DNA from: Sergeia podlipaevii | Taxonomy: Eukaryota; Euglenozoa; Kinetoplastea; Trypanosomatida; Trypanosomatidae | Direction of reading: 5' to 3' | Assembly (NCBI GenBank): GCA_030849805.1 | Contig: JASANZ010001956.1 | Span: forward strand, 1 to 27,141 | Length of the DNA: 27,141 nt | In this document: one piece after another, positions 9,245 through 18,633 of the stretch | How the letters are laid out: each line of letters begins with the position of its first letter | Position numbering within the stretch: the stretch's first letter is position 1 | Translations under genes and position numbers: made by a program | The notes under the pieces: model-generated | Seen by the model: only the letters and a program-made list of their open reading frames with translations | Told to the model about the DNA's origin: nothing | The model's database searches: none

Positions 9245-11113
9245 TCACAAGCAGCAGCGTGTGGCTGTGTGCAAAACCTTGTGTTTGAATACCCATCTAT
9301 CTTGAACTGGATCGTAGAAAACAATATCTCTAAGCGCAGGATCGCGGAGGCTTTCTGAATCAACACCAGTGTGCAGACCCACCGTGAACTTGGACTCTGC
9401 CAGCTTCTTCAGAGCGGCGTACAGTCGCTCCTTATCCTCGCATGCAGCCTGCACCTGCCGCATTGCCTTCGCAAGTCTCATGTTTGTGTACTCTGCTGGC
9501 TTCATCTTTCGGTGATACACAGCAGCGAGAAGCTCGTCAATGTCGTTACTGTTGGTGCCGAGAACCTCCACAAAATGCTTCATAGCGACTGGATCGGTGC
9601 TGTGCTGCGTGTACTGAAACGCCTGGAAGGAGCTGAACATTGGCGCGTTATAGAAATCTACGCGAGGCAGCGAGATGTTTTGAATGGTGAGAGACTCCAG
9701 TGGGACGTCAAAGACAAGATGGCATAGCATGCGGTCGCACGCAAGCACAACTGTTTCGTTGTACACACGTGACAGTTCGCTGCCCTCACGAAGAATGATG
9801 ACCAAAATGGGCGGTTCGCCATTCATCTGAGTCGACTTTTGAAAAGCGTCGGTGATGAAATCGAGATAATCGCCGCATGCCTCAATGATAGGGACCTTGA
9901 GAGACTTCACAATGCAGCTGAGTGTGTCCTCCTTGCCACGCACCTCCACGAACAAAGCTGGCTTGTTCTCCTTATGGACGGCTGCCCTAAACAGAGAGCT
10001 CTTACCACTGCCGCTAAAGCCTGTAAGAACAGCGATACGAGGGCGTGAAATGTCCAGTCGACGAAGAATATTTCTCGCCCAGTTCTCCTCCACTACACGC
10101 TTGACAAACTGACGCTTATCAATGTCTTCATCCCAGTCTTGCTGAGTAAGTGTGTTAACTGCGTGCTTCATCTGAAAGGCGCGCTGTTGCTTGCGGAAAT
10201 TCTTAAAGTTCCAAAGAAAGACGGACATGACACCCATCCCTGCCCAGCACGCGCTGACAAAGCCGCTAAACTTCTGAACAAAATAGCGCGGCTCCCGCTC
10301 CTTCACCCGCTCCCGCAGCAGAGCACACTCTTCGCCATGATGCATGCGTTGCCACTCCGCCTTCTCCAACACCGCCATCCGCACGGACTTCTTCAGATAT
10401 GTCATGCAGTGAATGTCTGGTCCTTGCAGCATGTACAAGCGGTTCTCGCGCCACCCGCGCTGGTACAACATGGAGCATATACGTTCTACATCTGCATTGC
10501 GCCGCACCCCTGCATCGCGCACCCACTCACGCATCTCAATATATTCTTTTTGTATTGTGTACCTTGTGCGGCCGTGTACAAGATACAAATCGGACTGAGA
10601 AACCTTGTTCATGTAAGTGGCGTTGTCCAGCAGCACGCCGAGTGTGCCATTGCTGTTGACCTTGCCAACAATGCCACCCACCACACGACCCGCATTAGTG
10701 CTGGTCTTGCCAAGGAGTACGTACACGCGGGAGTCGACCTCGGCAATTGGAGAAAGCAGCACGTCGTGCATGTCCACCAAGAACTCATCATCTGTGAGTC
10801 TCTGTACGAATCGCCCTACCAGGAAGTGCCGCACGCCCTGTCCCACAAGGGGGTTTTCAAAGTAAGCCCTGGCGCTGATACTGTCAAGATCGTAAGGCAG
10901 CAAGCTGCTGGAGCTGCATCCCGATCCATCCGTCACACTGCCACCGCTTGGGGACGTGTGCCGAAGATGAGTGTCGCTGTCAATACATGCAGTGCTTTTA
11001 CTCCTATCGGCCTTCGCCGTCTCTTGCGTTGCTGAAGAGGTAGACTGAAGACAGACATTGGAAAGTGAAAGGAGGCATCGTCTGCGGAAAAAAACTTCTG
11101 AAAGGCGGAGCAT
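9245..11113 (-). CDS. Tuzin-family P-loop protein, copy C (622 aa)
   Basis: Second tuzin of the array and the most divergent in its core. The frame is open to 11212, but that codon is GTG and the extension translates the CT-rich splice tract. The first ATG, at 11113, gives MLRLSEVFFRRRCLLSL, a strongly basic presequence-like N-terminus. The beta-rich segment has AEVDSRVYVLLGK and VNSNGTLGVLLDN. RGWRENRLYMLQ and EWQRMHH precede the membrane span (about 283-301). The P-loop is GFSGSGKSS (365-373). The later motifs are altered: LVIILREG for LVLKLREG, VPLESLTIQNISLPRVDFY for the A/B form, and SLKVPIIEACGD for ALGVxxVDxCGD. VGTNSNDIDEL and the terminal YDPVQDRWVFKHKVLHTATR are kept. The GxxxxGK[ST] residues are intact, so nucleotide binding is plausible. 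Confidence 0.86.
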   Translation of the reverse strand: MLRLSEVFFRRRCLLSLSNVCLQSTSSATQETAKADRSKSTACIDSDTHLRHTSPSGGSVTDGSGCSSSSLLPYDLDSISARAYFENPLVGQGVRHFLVGRFVQRLTDDEFLVDMHDVLLSPIAEVDSRVYVLLGKTSTNAGRVVGGIVGKVNSNGTLGVLLDNATYMNKVSQSDLYLVHGRTRYTIQKEYIEMREWVRDAGVRRNADVERICSMLYQRGWRENRLYMLQGPDIHCMTYLKKSVRMAVLEKAEWQRMHHGEECALLRERVKEREPRYFVQKFSGFVSACWAGMGVMSVFLWNFKNFRKQQRAFQMKHAVNTLTQQDWDEDIDKRQFVKRVVEENWARNILRRLDISRPRIAVLTGFSGSGKSSLFRAAVHKENKPALFVEVRGKEDTLSCIVKSLKVPIIEACGDYLDFITDAFQKSTQMNGEPPILVIILREGSELSRVYNETVVLACDRMLCHLVFDVPLESLTIQNISLPRVDFYNAPMFSSFQAFQYTQHSTDPVAMKHFVEVLGTNSNDIDELLAAVYHRKMKPAEYTNMRLAKAMRQVQAACEDKERLYAALKKLAESKFTVGLHTGVDSESLRDPALRDIVFYDPVQDRWVFKHKVLHTATRCCL

Positions 11114-11159
11114 TTCACCTAGTTGCGATGCTTCAAACAGACCTGCTAGGATTCCACTG

Positions 11160-11206
11160 CTATTGTGAAAATTGATATGTATAGAAAGAGAGAGAGAGAG
11201 GAAGAG
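11160..11206 (-). promoter_or_regulatory. Polypyrimidine tract and AG 5' of tuzin C
   Basis: On the coding strand a CT repeat (about 11206-11184) is followed by an AG at 11161-11160. This is 46 bases before the chosen ATG and would give a short leader. It also explains why the Leu/Ser-rich extension upstream of the ATG is not protein. Confidence 0.55.
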
Positions 11207-11676
11207 CTTCACTGATGCTGCTATTTTTTTTTATGTTTTTTTTTTTTGATGCGTTTATGTATGTTCCTATGCGAGTGTTAACAATTTGAGACAATTACAA
11301 GAAAATGACCGACTTTTTGTGTCGTTTTGATGTGACTCAATTTTTTTTTTTTGGTGATTCCTATTTTGCTTTGTCTTCCCCCCTCCCTTTCTTTTAAAAG
11401 TGCAAGAGGAACTGTGACAGCCAAAACTATTTTTTTTCCCGTGATGCTCCGGAAGCGTGGCGTACACTTCCAAAAAAGAAGAAAAACGAAAAGAGAAATA
11501 GAGAAGGGGAGAAATAAGAAAATAGGTACCAAGGAATATACACACTAGCTAGAGCAAGATTAAGATTAGGGCTCTACCGTTTTTTTTTTTTGCTTTTTTT
11601 TGTGCGTGCATAACCGCATAGTGTCGGCTAGAAATGTCTTTTTAGCGCATATATGACCTGTTTTGATAGCAACCTT

Positions 11677-11711
<35 letters not shown>
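11677..11711. repeat. Compound (TC)n(TA)n microsatellite
   Basis: A TC run (about 11677-11693) passes into a TA run (to 11711). It lies about 265-300 bases 3' of the tuzin D stop, the same design and distance as the repeat at 8959-8998. Confidence 0.9.
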
Positions 11712-11974
11712 GAAGAATCTCTTCCAATTGCTATTTCCTTCTCTCCTTCCACTCTTAATGATTTTTGCTTATTTTTCTTTTTGATAATAATGTAAAAGCA
11801 ATCTTTTGACAAACGCTCGCAGCAACTTGAAGCAACAAGCGAGGTTTATGTTCGTTATTCATCTTCTCTTTTTTTACGTATGAACCTGAGAAGAACAAGT
11901 GTACACACACAAAGAACAGTGAACGCAAGCATTAAACATATATATATATTCTTGGCGTTGCTCTCCCTTTCTCT

Positions 11975-13933
11975 CTACTTGACCTCCTGGTAGCAACGAG
12001 CCGCTGTGTGAAACACATGAGAAGTAAACAACCATCTATCGTGAACGGGGTCGTAAAGCACAACGTCCTTCAGCGACGGGTGCTTGAGAATAGTGAAGTT
12101 CTCCACCGTGTCATCGGTAAGTCCGCAGTCAGACGGCATCGAAGCAAGCTGCTGCACGGCAATCCATTTTTCTTCATCATTACCGATTGCTGCTTGCAAT
12201 CGCCGCATCGCCTTCATCAGCTTAAGACTAGTGTATGAGACAGCATCCACGCCGCGCTGGCGCACAGCGGCAAACAGTTCATCCAGATCGTTACTGTTTG
12301 TACCAACGACTTCAATAAAATAAAAGAGGTCAAGTGGATCTAGCATGTGCTGCGTATACTCAAACGCCTGAATGCGAGTAAAATTAGAAACATTGTAAAA
12401 GTCCAATCGCGGTAGGGCCATGTTGGCAGTCGTAAGAGACTCAATAGGAACTTCAAATACGAGATGACAAACCTTGCGGTCACTCACAAGACCAACCGCC
12501 TCCTTGTAAACACGTTGCAGCCCCGTGCCCTCACGAAGCTTGATCGCCAGCACTGGAATGCGTCCTTCGTGAGTGGCTAAAGACATTGCTTCTGAGACAA
12601 AATCGAGCAGATCGCCGCAAACATCCACGTTCTGCACACCTAATGCCTTAACAACACTGCGCAATGTGTCCTCAGAATCGTGGACGTCGACAAAGATAGC
12701 TGGAACGTCCTCCTTCGTGATTGCGGAGCGGCACAAGGAGCTCTTGCCACATCCCGAAAACCCAGTGAAGACGATAATACGCGAGTGTGCCACGTCCAAG
12801 TTCTGCAGCATTTCACGAACTGCTTTCTCCTCTTCTTCTCTGTGCACACACAAAGGCCTTTCCGCATCTAGCTTGCTGTTCTTGTTCTGCGCGTTGGCCA
12901 GTGTCTTTGCGGCAATGTTGAGTTGATAGCCACGCTGTTGCTTGCGATAGGCGCTCAGATTGGCAGTAAACACATATGAAACGACGAGAATACCCGAAAT
13001 GCAGCTGATTGTTCCCTTGTACTTGGAGAGCGCGTACCGCGCATCACGATCCTTCACACGCTCGCGATGAAGAAGGCGCACCACGTTGTGATGATCACGC
13101 TCCCACTGCGACTTCTCCAATATCGCCGCCCGCTCGGTGCGTGAGATGAACGCCATCAAGCTAACATCAACCTTTTCCAGCAGAAACAGCCGCTCCACTC
13201 GCCAGCCGCGATAGTATAGAATGAAAGCCACCGCTTCGCACTCACGAGCCTCCTTTATGGTAGGCCGTAGCCACTCCACCACCTCAAGAAACTTCGCATT
13301 GTGCAAAATCTTCGTTGGCTCCGCCTTCTCGCACGCACGATCTGGTGCGACCGATAGTTCAATCTCATCATTGTCCATAAGCATGGTGTAAGTGCCGTTG
13401 CCGTTCACTTTAACAATAATACCTCCCATCACCATACCATCCGCGCTGCTGCTGCCATAGAACAGCTTCGCGCGCGTCCCCAGCGGCAGCGTCACGGGAG
13501 GCTGCACTCCTTCAAGAGCATCCTCGGGATGGTAGGCGTTGTTGCTAGGAGAAGGCGGATAAAATTTAACCTTGTAGACTGTATCTGATATTTTCTCAGT
13601 GAGACGTCCAATCGCAAGTGGCTTGTCTTCAAATACATCGTGGGGGTGCGCCGGCTTTGCCGCCATGAGAAGGCCCTCCAGATTCTCCCACTTCTCACGC
13701 GTGCTCGTTGCGAGCGACGGATGGTGATGGGGATCTCCTGCCGACACTGAGGAAGATGACGGTGTGGCGTTGCTGTTATGTGCGCTGCCATTATTAATGT
13801 GTACATTCTTCGATGATGGCAATGCTGCTGCAGCCACTGTGTAGCAGTGCCGCCTCCCAGAGCTAACAAGTCGCTCTGCCGCGACTCGTGCGGTGCGCTT
13901 GGAGCATAAATGCGACGACAAGAATCGCGGCAT
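11975..13933 (-). CDS. Tuzin-family P-loop protein, copy D (652 aa)
   Basis: First tuzin of the array in transcription order. The ATG at 13933 gives MPRFLSSHLCSKRTARVAAE, rich in Arg/Ser and free of acidic residues until Glu20, the best presequence of the four. Residues 40-75 are low complexity. The beta-rich segment (about 108-200) has LPLGTRAKLFYG and VNGNGTYTMLMDN, with an extra Pro-rich insertion near 125-150. RGWRVERLFLLE and QWERDHH precede the membrane span (about 306-325) and the basic AYRKQQR. The P-loop is GFSGCGKSS (391-399). It is followed by ALGVQNVDVCGDLLDFV (shared with A), LAIKLREG, VPIESLTTANMALPRLDFY, VGTNSNDLDEL and a terminal YDPVHDRWLFTSHVFHTAAR. A pyrimidine tract runs up to the ATG. 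In this copy the SH3-like part and N-terminus differ most from the others. Confidence 0.87.
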   Translation of the reverse strand: MPRFLSSHLCSKRTARVAAERLVSSGRRHCYTVAAAALPSSKNVHINNGSAHNSNATPSSSSVSAGDPHHHPSLATSTREKWENLEGLLMAAKPAHPHDVFEDKPLAIGRLTEKISDTVYKVKFYPPSPSNNAYHPEDALEGVQPPVTLPLGTRAKLFYGSSSADGMVMGGIIVKVNGNGTYTMLMDNDEIELSVAPDRACEKAEPTKILHNAKFLEVVEWLRPTIKEARECEAVAFILYYRGWRVERLFLLEKVDVSLMAFISRTERAAILEKSQWERDHHNVVRLLHRERVKDRDARYALSKYKGTISCISGILVVSYVFTANLSAYRKQQRGYQLNIAAKTLANAQNKNSKLDAERPLCVHREEEEKAVREMLQNLDVAHSRIIVFTGFSGCGKSSLCRSAITKEDVPAIFVDVHDSEDTLRSVVKALGVQNVDVCGDLLDFVSEAMSLATHEGRIPVLAIKLREGTGLQRVYKEAVGLVSDRKVCHLVFEVPIESLTTANMALPRLDFYNVSNFTRIQAFEYTQHMLDPLDLFYFIEVVGTNSNDLDELFAAVRQRGVDAVSYTSLKLMKAMRRLQAAIGNDEEKWIAVQQLASMPSDCGLTDDTVENFTILKHPSLKDVVLYDPVHDRWLFTSHVFHTAARCYQEVK

Positions 13934-13945
13934 TCAAAATGAAGA

Positions 13946-13982
13946 TAGAGAAAAAAAGAAAAAAAGAAAAAGAAAAAGAAGA
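13946..13982 (-). promoter_or_regulatory. Polypyrimidine tract abutting the tuzin D start codon
   Basis: About 37 bases of C/T on the coding strand end 12 bases before the ATG with no AG in between. The first downstream AG is at 13899-13898, in codon 12. If this tract directs splicing, the presequence start codon is lost and the next in-frame ATG is codon 90. Confidence 0.5.
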
Positions 13983-14084
13983 TGTTTTTATGTATCCGAA
14001 TGTACACCTACAACAATATTCAAAACAACGCCGTAGTGCTTGGGCTCGTGTTTCTTTTTTTTTTTGCTTTTCTTTTTACTATAT

Positions 14085-14140
14085 CTGGGAAAAGATGGAA
14101 AACGAAAAAAAGAAAAGAAAAGAGGCAAGAAAGAAAAATC
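14085..14140 (-). promoter_or_regulatory. Main splice-acceptor candidate for tuzin D
   Basis: On the coding strand a C/T-rich tract (about 14140-14087) ends in TTTTCCCAG, with the AG at 14086-14085. Splicing here leaves a leader of about 150 bases and keeps the full presequence. Confidence 0.55.
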
Positions 14141-15038
14141 TGTCGCTTAACACAAGCAAAAAGGTTCATAACAAAGCAATAAACGTAAGGCAACACGCAG
14201 TTGCTTTGTCGTCTTTTTTTTTTTTTTAAGCATTCCCACCAGTTCGCACTGAAACGTCGCAACCAAGATTGCTACACTATTCATTTCTTTTTATAAAGGC
14301 AATTCTTCTTCCTTCTTCGTCTCACGTCTTCTCCTCCCGCATATGTGCACACGCACTGCAGCACAATAACGAGAAAGCTTTAAGGGGGAAAAAAGTCAAA
14401 GAAAAAAAAGAAACGGTGTGACCGATGCGAGCTGTGAGCACAATATATAGATTCAACCGTGGGACGCCCACAAAGGGTTGAGTCCAGCGAACAAACAAAC
14501 AAACACAACCACACACACACACATAAAGGGAGGTTTGTCTTTTGACCACGGTATCATAAAATAAAATAAAATAAAACATGTGCTCGTAGCTATCTACGCA
14601 TATGCACATACACAAACTTCAGCACATATGCGCCAGCACAAAGGATGTCGATGCACACACTCACACTCACATGCACATGCATTATGCCCCTTTGCTATGC
14701 ATATATCTTGTGGGCTGGAGAAGACGAGCGTATACAACAATAGCTAGCAATGAGAGGAAAAGAATGTAAGGGAGAGAGGCAGAGAAACAAAAAAAAATGA
14801 AAAAAAAAAAGGAAAGCCTGCTGCAGCTCGACATCGTACAAATGAGAGACAAACTGTTCATCACATTGATACTCTAAACATCAGTAGCATTTCCCTCTTC
14901 TTTTCTTCTTCTTCATTTGAGTTGTATTCCCCTCTGCACACACTCATCAATCAATCCCCAAAAAAAAAAACCGCCAAAGCTAATGATTTTTTTTTTTTCT
15001 TTGCTCAGTCACTCCAGTATCCCACGCGTTTACCTAGG

Positions 15039-17846
15039 TCAACTAATACATATGATCGAGCGATCTTTCACCAACCACAGGTCTGGTCTCTGCGTCATGA
15101 TCTGAAATGCCCCACCACGTACGTCGCTCACACCAATATGGCGATGTGAGGACGTGGAGCTCACCTCAAACGCACGCAGCAGCAGAGAGGCGGCGATGAG
15201 GGAGCGGTAGCCACCGGCGCAGTAGACCACCACCTTTTCAATTTTGTTTTCAGCTATGGATGAAGCAATATCGAGTCCCGCCACCAGGGCGTACTCATGC
15301 ATCTTATTCAGCAACTTGAGCCCCAAACCAGAGGAAGGTCCGTCTTGGCAACGAGCACCGTTTCCCTCGCTACGCTTGGCGACGATGCCTGCCGCCGTAT
15401 CAACCGCGGTCATGGTGCACAGCTCAGAAAGAGGCAGGTGCACGCTGTGTTGGTGGGAGCCGCTCTTAAACTCGAACGGGGTGCGCACATCAAGAATCAC
15501 TGTCGTCGCGTTTGGTTCAACAGCGGTAAGCTTCTCGTAAGTGTCAACGCGCCCCAAGGACGCAAAATGGCACATCCAACTCAACTTCTCCGGCAGCAAC
15601 GATGCTGATGAGAGAGAATTAGAGTGGCCACCGCAGCTAGATGCCGCTCTCGTCAGAGTAGAGAAAATGCGCACGCCATCATCTTCGCCTTCCCTCTTTC
15701 CCTGGGAAACCTTTGCTTTTGTGTTTCCACTAGAACAAGGTGGGCAGCACGCGGCGATCGCGGTTTCCTCGGTCCGTGCGCCGCCCTGCTGCTGCTCTGT
15801 CATCCCCAGAGTCATCAGCTCCGGCATCGTGTAGATCTCTACGAACGAACCCGGTGAAACCATCCGAAGTCGCTCCATAATGCTTGTCTTGTGTGCAACG
15901 GAGGCACACACCACAACAATTGGCTGTTGTGGAAGCAATATACACTGAAGCCACACTTCTGCCTTCTTGGCGCCAAAAGTGTCCGCGGGGAAGCTCATGG
16001 GAATGTTTACTGAGCCCTGAAGGTGAGCAGCGTGATAGGCAGGTGCATCACGCACATCCACAAATATGACTGGGCAGGCCAAAGCGGTGACAGCACCTTG
16101 CAATGGCATAGAGAAGGTAGAGGTTGAAAGGAGCGAGCTTCGTGTCTTCCCCTGCTCCTTACCCTCTGCGGCTATGTGGCAAAGCAACATAAGCAGATTC
16201 TGTTTGCGTGTAGACACGAAGAGCTGAGGCTGTGGCAGTGGCGGCAGGCGCTTGCAGTACCGAGCGTACGCTTCTGCACCACTCGCCAAAGTGTCAATCA
16301 CGGCTCTGGAGTGCCTCATGCGCACCAGGTCCCCAAGATGAGCGCACCAGTAAAGATCCAGCTGGTTTGTCACGTTGCTGTAGCCGCCATGAGAGGGGAA
16401 CATCACCACGTTGTCAAGTGCGTCTGTCACCGAGACCGCCGTCACCGCCTCGCTGGTGGGAAACAGATAGGTATCATAGATAAGTGCCTTCAAGTTCGCC
16501 TGAGCCACCCGCATCGCCTCTGAGCAGACCATTACCGTCGGCGCAAACCCACTGGAGCCGTCCTCTGTAGAATCTTCTGATATGGACAAAGAAGAAGTGG
16601 CACCAGCAGCAGCAACAAAAGCAGTGGTGGTGTGCTCCAGAAGCGTCAAAAACGAGTCGTACACGTCCGCGCGCGGAACGGCATCGGTTGACCACACAGT
16701 GCCTGTGAAAAGCGCCACAAGTACATCGTCGCCACGTTCCCCACTTTCTTTGTTATTGATGGTGGTGGTAGCAGGCTTCTCAAGTCGCAGTTCCACCAGG
16801 AGGCACTCGGGTGAAAACGAGGGCACCGCTACAGCGCGAAGGTGAATGCAACTACTGAGAGAGATCTCCTGCGTGTGTCCGGCAGGCCTAAGTGGCAAGC
16901 CAGAAACCACCTTGGCATCTGGATACGCAGTGGTCAGCTCGCTGATACGCAGAGCAACATCCAGGAAGCAATGGGTGACGATAATGTGCGTCAGTGAAAT
17001 GCCGAGATGAGCCAGGTCAGCCGCGTAAACCGCTGGGTATTGCGTGGGGTCAATAATAGCCGCCGTGCCCGCGAGCACATCAGCTATAAGAAACGAAGCG
17101 GTGCGGGTCGACTCGTGCACGTAGTGGCGCAGCACAAAGCGCTTCATCACGTCGCTCTCTTCCGGGAACATCATCAGCTTCTCCTGCGCCGTCGCCGCCA
17201 CCGGCCTTGCTTCACTGCCCTCTGTTTCTGCATCGGCCGCCACGTTTGATGTGAAAATGCGAAAGTTGTGCGTAATGGCTCTAGGAAGCAGTCGATAGGC
17301 AACGTATTCGTCAAAAATGCGGAGCACTGTTCTGGCCCGATCCTCCTGCGAAGGCCGCAGTGTGGTTGCACTAGTCGTCGCATGTTCTTCTCCTTCTTCC
17401 CTTCTCTCCTCTTCCTCTTCCCCCTCCGCTAGCCTACCGTCGTGGCGCACACGAGCAGCCTCCTGTCGCCACGCACTGTGGAGGCGGGGCACAACAGCTG
17501 TCTTTCTATTCGCCGCCACTGCCCACTTTGGTGCGTAGAACATCGGCTCCGGCGTGGCTGCTTCACTGCTTGCGCCTCCATCGCCAAACATGCTGGCTTC
17601 GTCTGTTGTGGACGTAGTGAGAGTGAGAATAAATCGCAAAATCAAAAAGTAACGATTGCGCAATTTCCGCAGTCTGTCTGCCAGTTCCTTCACTATGGCG
17701 TCGTCCACGTGGCCCGCCACCTCTATCAAGAAAGGGCGAAACAAACTCTTACTTCGCTTCACAAGACTGAAGGAAGATCCTCCTTCCTGCACAGCCGCCG
17801 CAGTCTGCCGCCGGTCTCGCTTCCCCCCACTTCCGGGCTCACTCAT
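15039..17846 (-). CDS. Degenerate persulfide-dioxygenase-like MBL domain fused to two rhodanese domains (935 aa)
   Basis: The order is metallo-beta-lactamase, rhodanese, rhodanese, the layout of CstB-type sulfide/persulfide enzymes. ATG at 17846. Residues 1-235 have no recognised fold and include an acidic stretch (141-154). Residues 235-505 align by eye with the ETHE1-like dioxygenase domain: FLIAD, AIIDP, THCFLDV (291-297), LFTGTVW and FPSHGGYS. The iron-binding HxHxDH motif is reduced to H292, F294, D296 and V297. The GD metal aspartate is GT, and the later PGH is lost, so dioxygenase activity is unlikely. Rhodanese 1 (about 590-680) has VFVDVRD-like FVDVRDAPAYH and C647 in CASVAHKT, a non-canonical loop. 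Rhodanese 2 (about 768-925) has LDVRTPFEF and the canonical active loop CAGGYRS with C876 and R881. Sulfur transfer by the last domain is therefore plausible. A Cys/Ser-rich linker separates the two rhodaneses. The cell location is not clear. Confidence 0.8.
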   Translation of the reverse strand: MSEPGSGGKRDRRQTAAAVQEGGSSFSLVKRSKSLFRPFLIEVAGHVDDAIVKELADRLRKLRNRYFLILRFILTLTTSTTDEASMFGDGGASSEAATPEPMFYAPKWAVAANRKTAVVPRLHSAWRQEAARVRHDGRLAEGEEEEERREEGEEHATTSATTLRPSQEDRARTVLRIFDEYVAYRLLPRAITHNFRIFTSNVAADAETEGSEARPVAATAQEKLMMFPEESDVMKRFVLRHYVHESTRTASFLIADVLAGTAAIIDPTQYPAVYAADLAHLGISLTHIIVTHCFLDVALRISELTTAYPDAKVVSGLPLRPAGHTQEISLSSCIHLRAVAVPSFSPECLLVELRLEKPATTTINNKESGERGDDVLVALFTGTVWSTDAVPRADVYDSFLTLLEHTTTAFVAAAGATSSLSISEDSTEDGSSGFAPTVMVCSEAMRVAQANLKALIYDTYLFPTSEAVTAVSVTDALDNVVMFPSHGGYSNVTNQLDLYWCAHLGDLVRMRHSRAVIDTLASGAEAYARYCKRLPPLPQPQLFVSTRKQNLLMLLCHIAAEGKEQGKTRSSLLSTSTFSMPLQGAVTALACPVIFVDVRDAPAYHAAHLQGSVNIPMSFPADTFGAKKAEVWLQCILLPQQPIVVVCASVAHKTSIMERLRMVSPGSFVEIYTMPELMTLGMTEQQQGGARTEETAIAACCPPCSSGNTKAKVSQGKREGEDDGVRIFSTLTRAASSCGGHSNSLSSASLLPEKLSWMCHFASLGRVDTYEKLTAVEPNATTVILDVRTPFEFKSGSHQHSVHLPLSELCTMTAVDTAAGIVAKRSEGNGARCQDGPSSGLGLKLLNKMHEYALVAGLDIASSIAENKIEKVVVYCAGGYRSLIAASLLLRAFEVSSTSSHRHIGVSDVRGGAFQIMTQRPDLWLVKDRSIICIS

Positions 17847-18633
17847 CCTCTAATATTGTAGCTTGGAGATAACGAAGAACCCGCAAGAAGCTCCTCCTAG
17901 CAACAGAGACTTCGTTGCCAAACACGAGGCACTAACCAAAATGGAAGTGTTAAACTATTCCTGCTGAAAAATACACTTCACTATTATTATTATTAATATT
18001 ATTCGAATTATAAATTTCCAACTTATGCCACACGCCTCTAAATGAAGAGTTCAAGGTAAACCAAATAGCAATAGTAGAAAAATAAATAGATGACGAAAGA
18101 AAGTATTCGTTTGAAAGATAAGAAACAGCGATGTCACATCATGTGTTAACTAAAAAGGAAATTTTTGGGCACTTGCTTGCCCACCGACATGAGTTGTGAA
18201 TAATAATAATAATAAATGTAAATGTTTTCTTTTTTTGCATCGCAATTTCTCTTTGGCTGGAGTCGCATTGGATATCATGTGTATATGTGTTTGGGCATCA
18301 ATTCACGCTGTGCACACCAACAAAGAAAAAGGAAAAAAGGTAAATAATAATAATAATGATAATAAAAGCGTTCACACAACAATGAGGTCTCTCATTGCTT
18401 CGCAAAAAAGAAAAATGTTAAATGTATGAAAAAAAAAAAGCAGATTTGTGCAGTGACTGTAAGATATTCAGAAGTCTATGAAAGCAGTCTTCTATGTATT
18501 CTCTCGTTCTTCTAATAAATAAAAAAATATATATTCTCTCTCCCGCATATCCTGCTTGTTGCAAAACTCCTTTGGTTCCTTTCGTGCTTCTATCTATTTC
18601 ATCCAGTTCAAACCAATTCCGTTTTCTTCTTTC
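17847..18633. other. Spacer between the Wee1-like gene and the rhodanese gene
   Basis: No gene is supported. It holds AAT-repeat patches near 17982-18000, 18199-18216 and 18342-18366. On the coding strand a pyrimidine-rich stretch near 18112-18073 and a TTTTTCAG near 17967 are possible trans-splice signals for the rhodanese gene. Neither is strong. Confidence 0.55.

Larger units (their letters stand above)
11114..11974. other. Spacer between tuzin D and tuzin C
   Basis: No gene is supported. It has poly(T) and poly(A) runs, a CT-TA microsatellite and the tuzin C splice-acceptor region. A single TTAGGG near 11564 is isolated and not a telomeric array. Confidence 0.6.
13934..15038. other. Spacer between the rhodanese gene and tuzin D
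   Basis: No gene is supported over 1.1 kb. It contains purine runs, a short AC repeat near 14511-14523, an AAAAT-type repeat near 14557-14575 and several tracts that are pyrimidine-rich on the coding strand. Short ORFs are low complexity. Confidence 0.6.

Noticed and set aside
10139..11035. 298-codon plus-strand ORF opposite tuzin C
   Set aside because: Antisense shadow of a conserved minus-strand gene, with no recognisable domain. It is open by chance in GC-rich coding DNA.
11114..11212. Upstream extension of tuzin C
   Set aside because: It begins at GTG rather than ATG and encodes Leu/Ser repeats that are simply the CT tract. The first ATG is at 11113.
11550..11575. TTAGGG unit, possible telomeric repeat
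   Set aside because: Only one exact copy is present, in unrelated sequence. There is no array.
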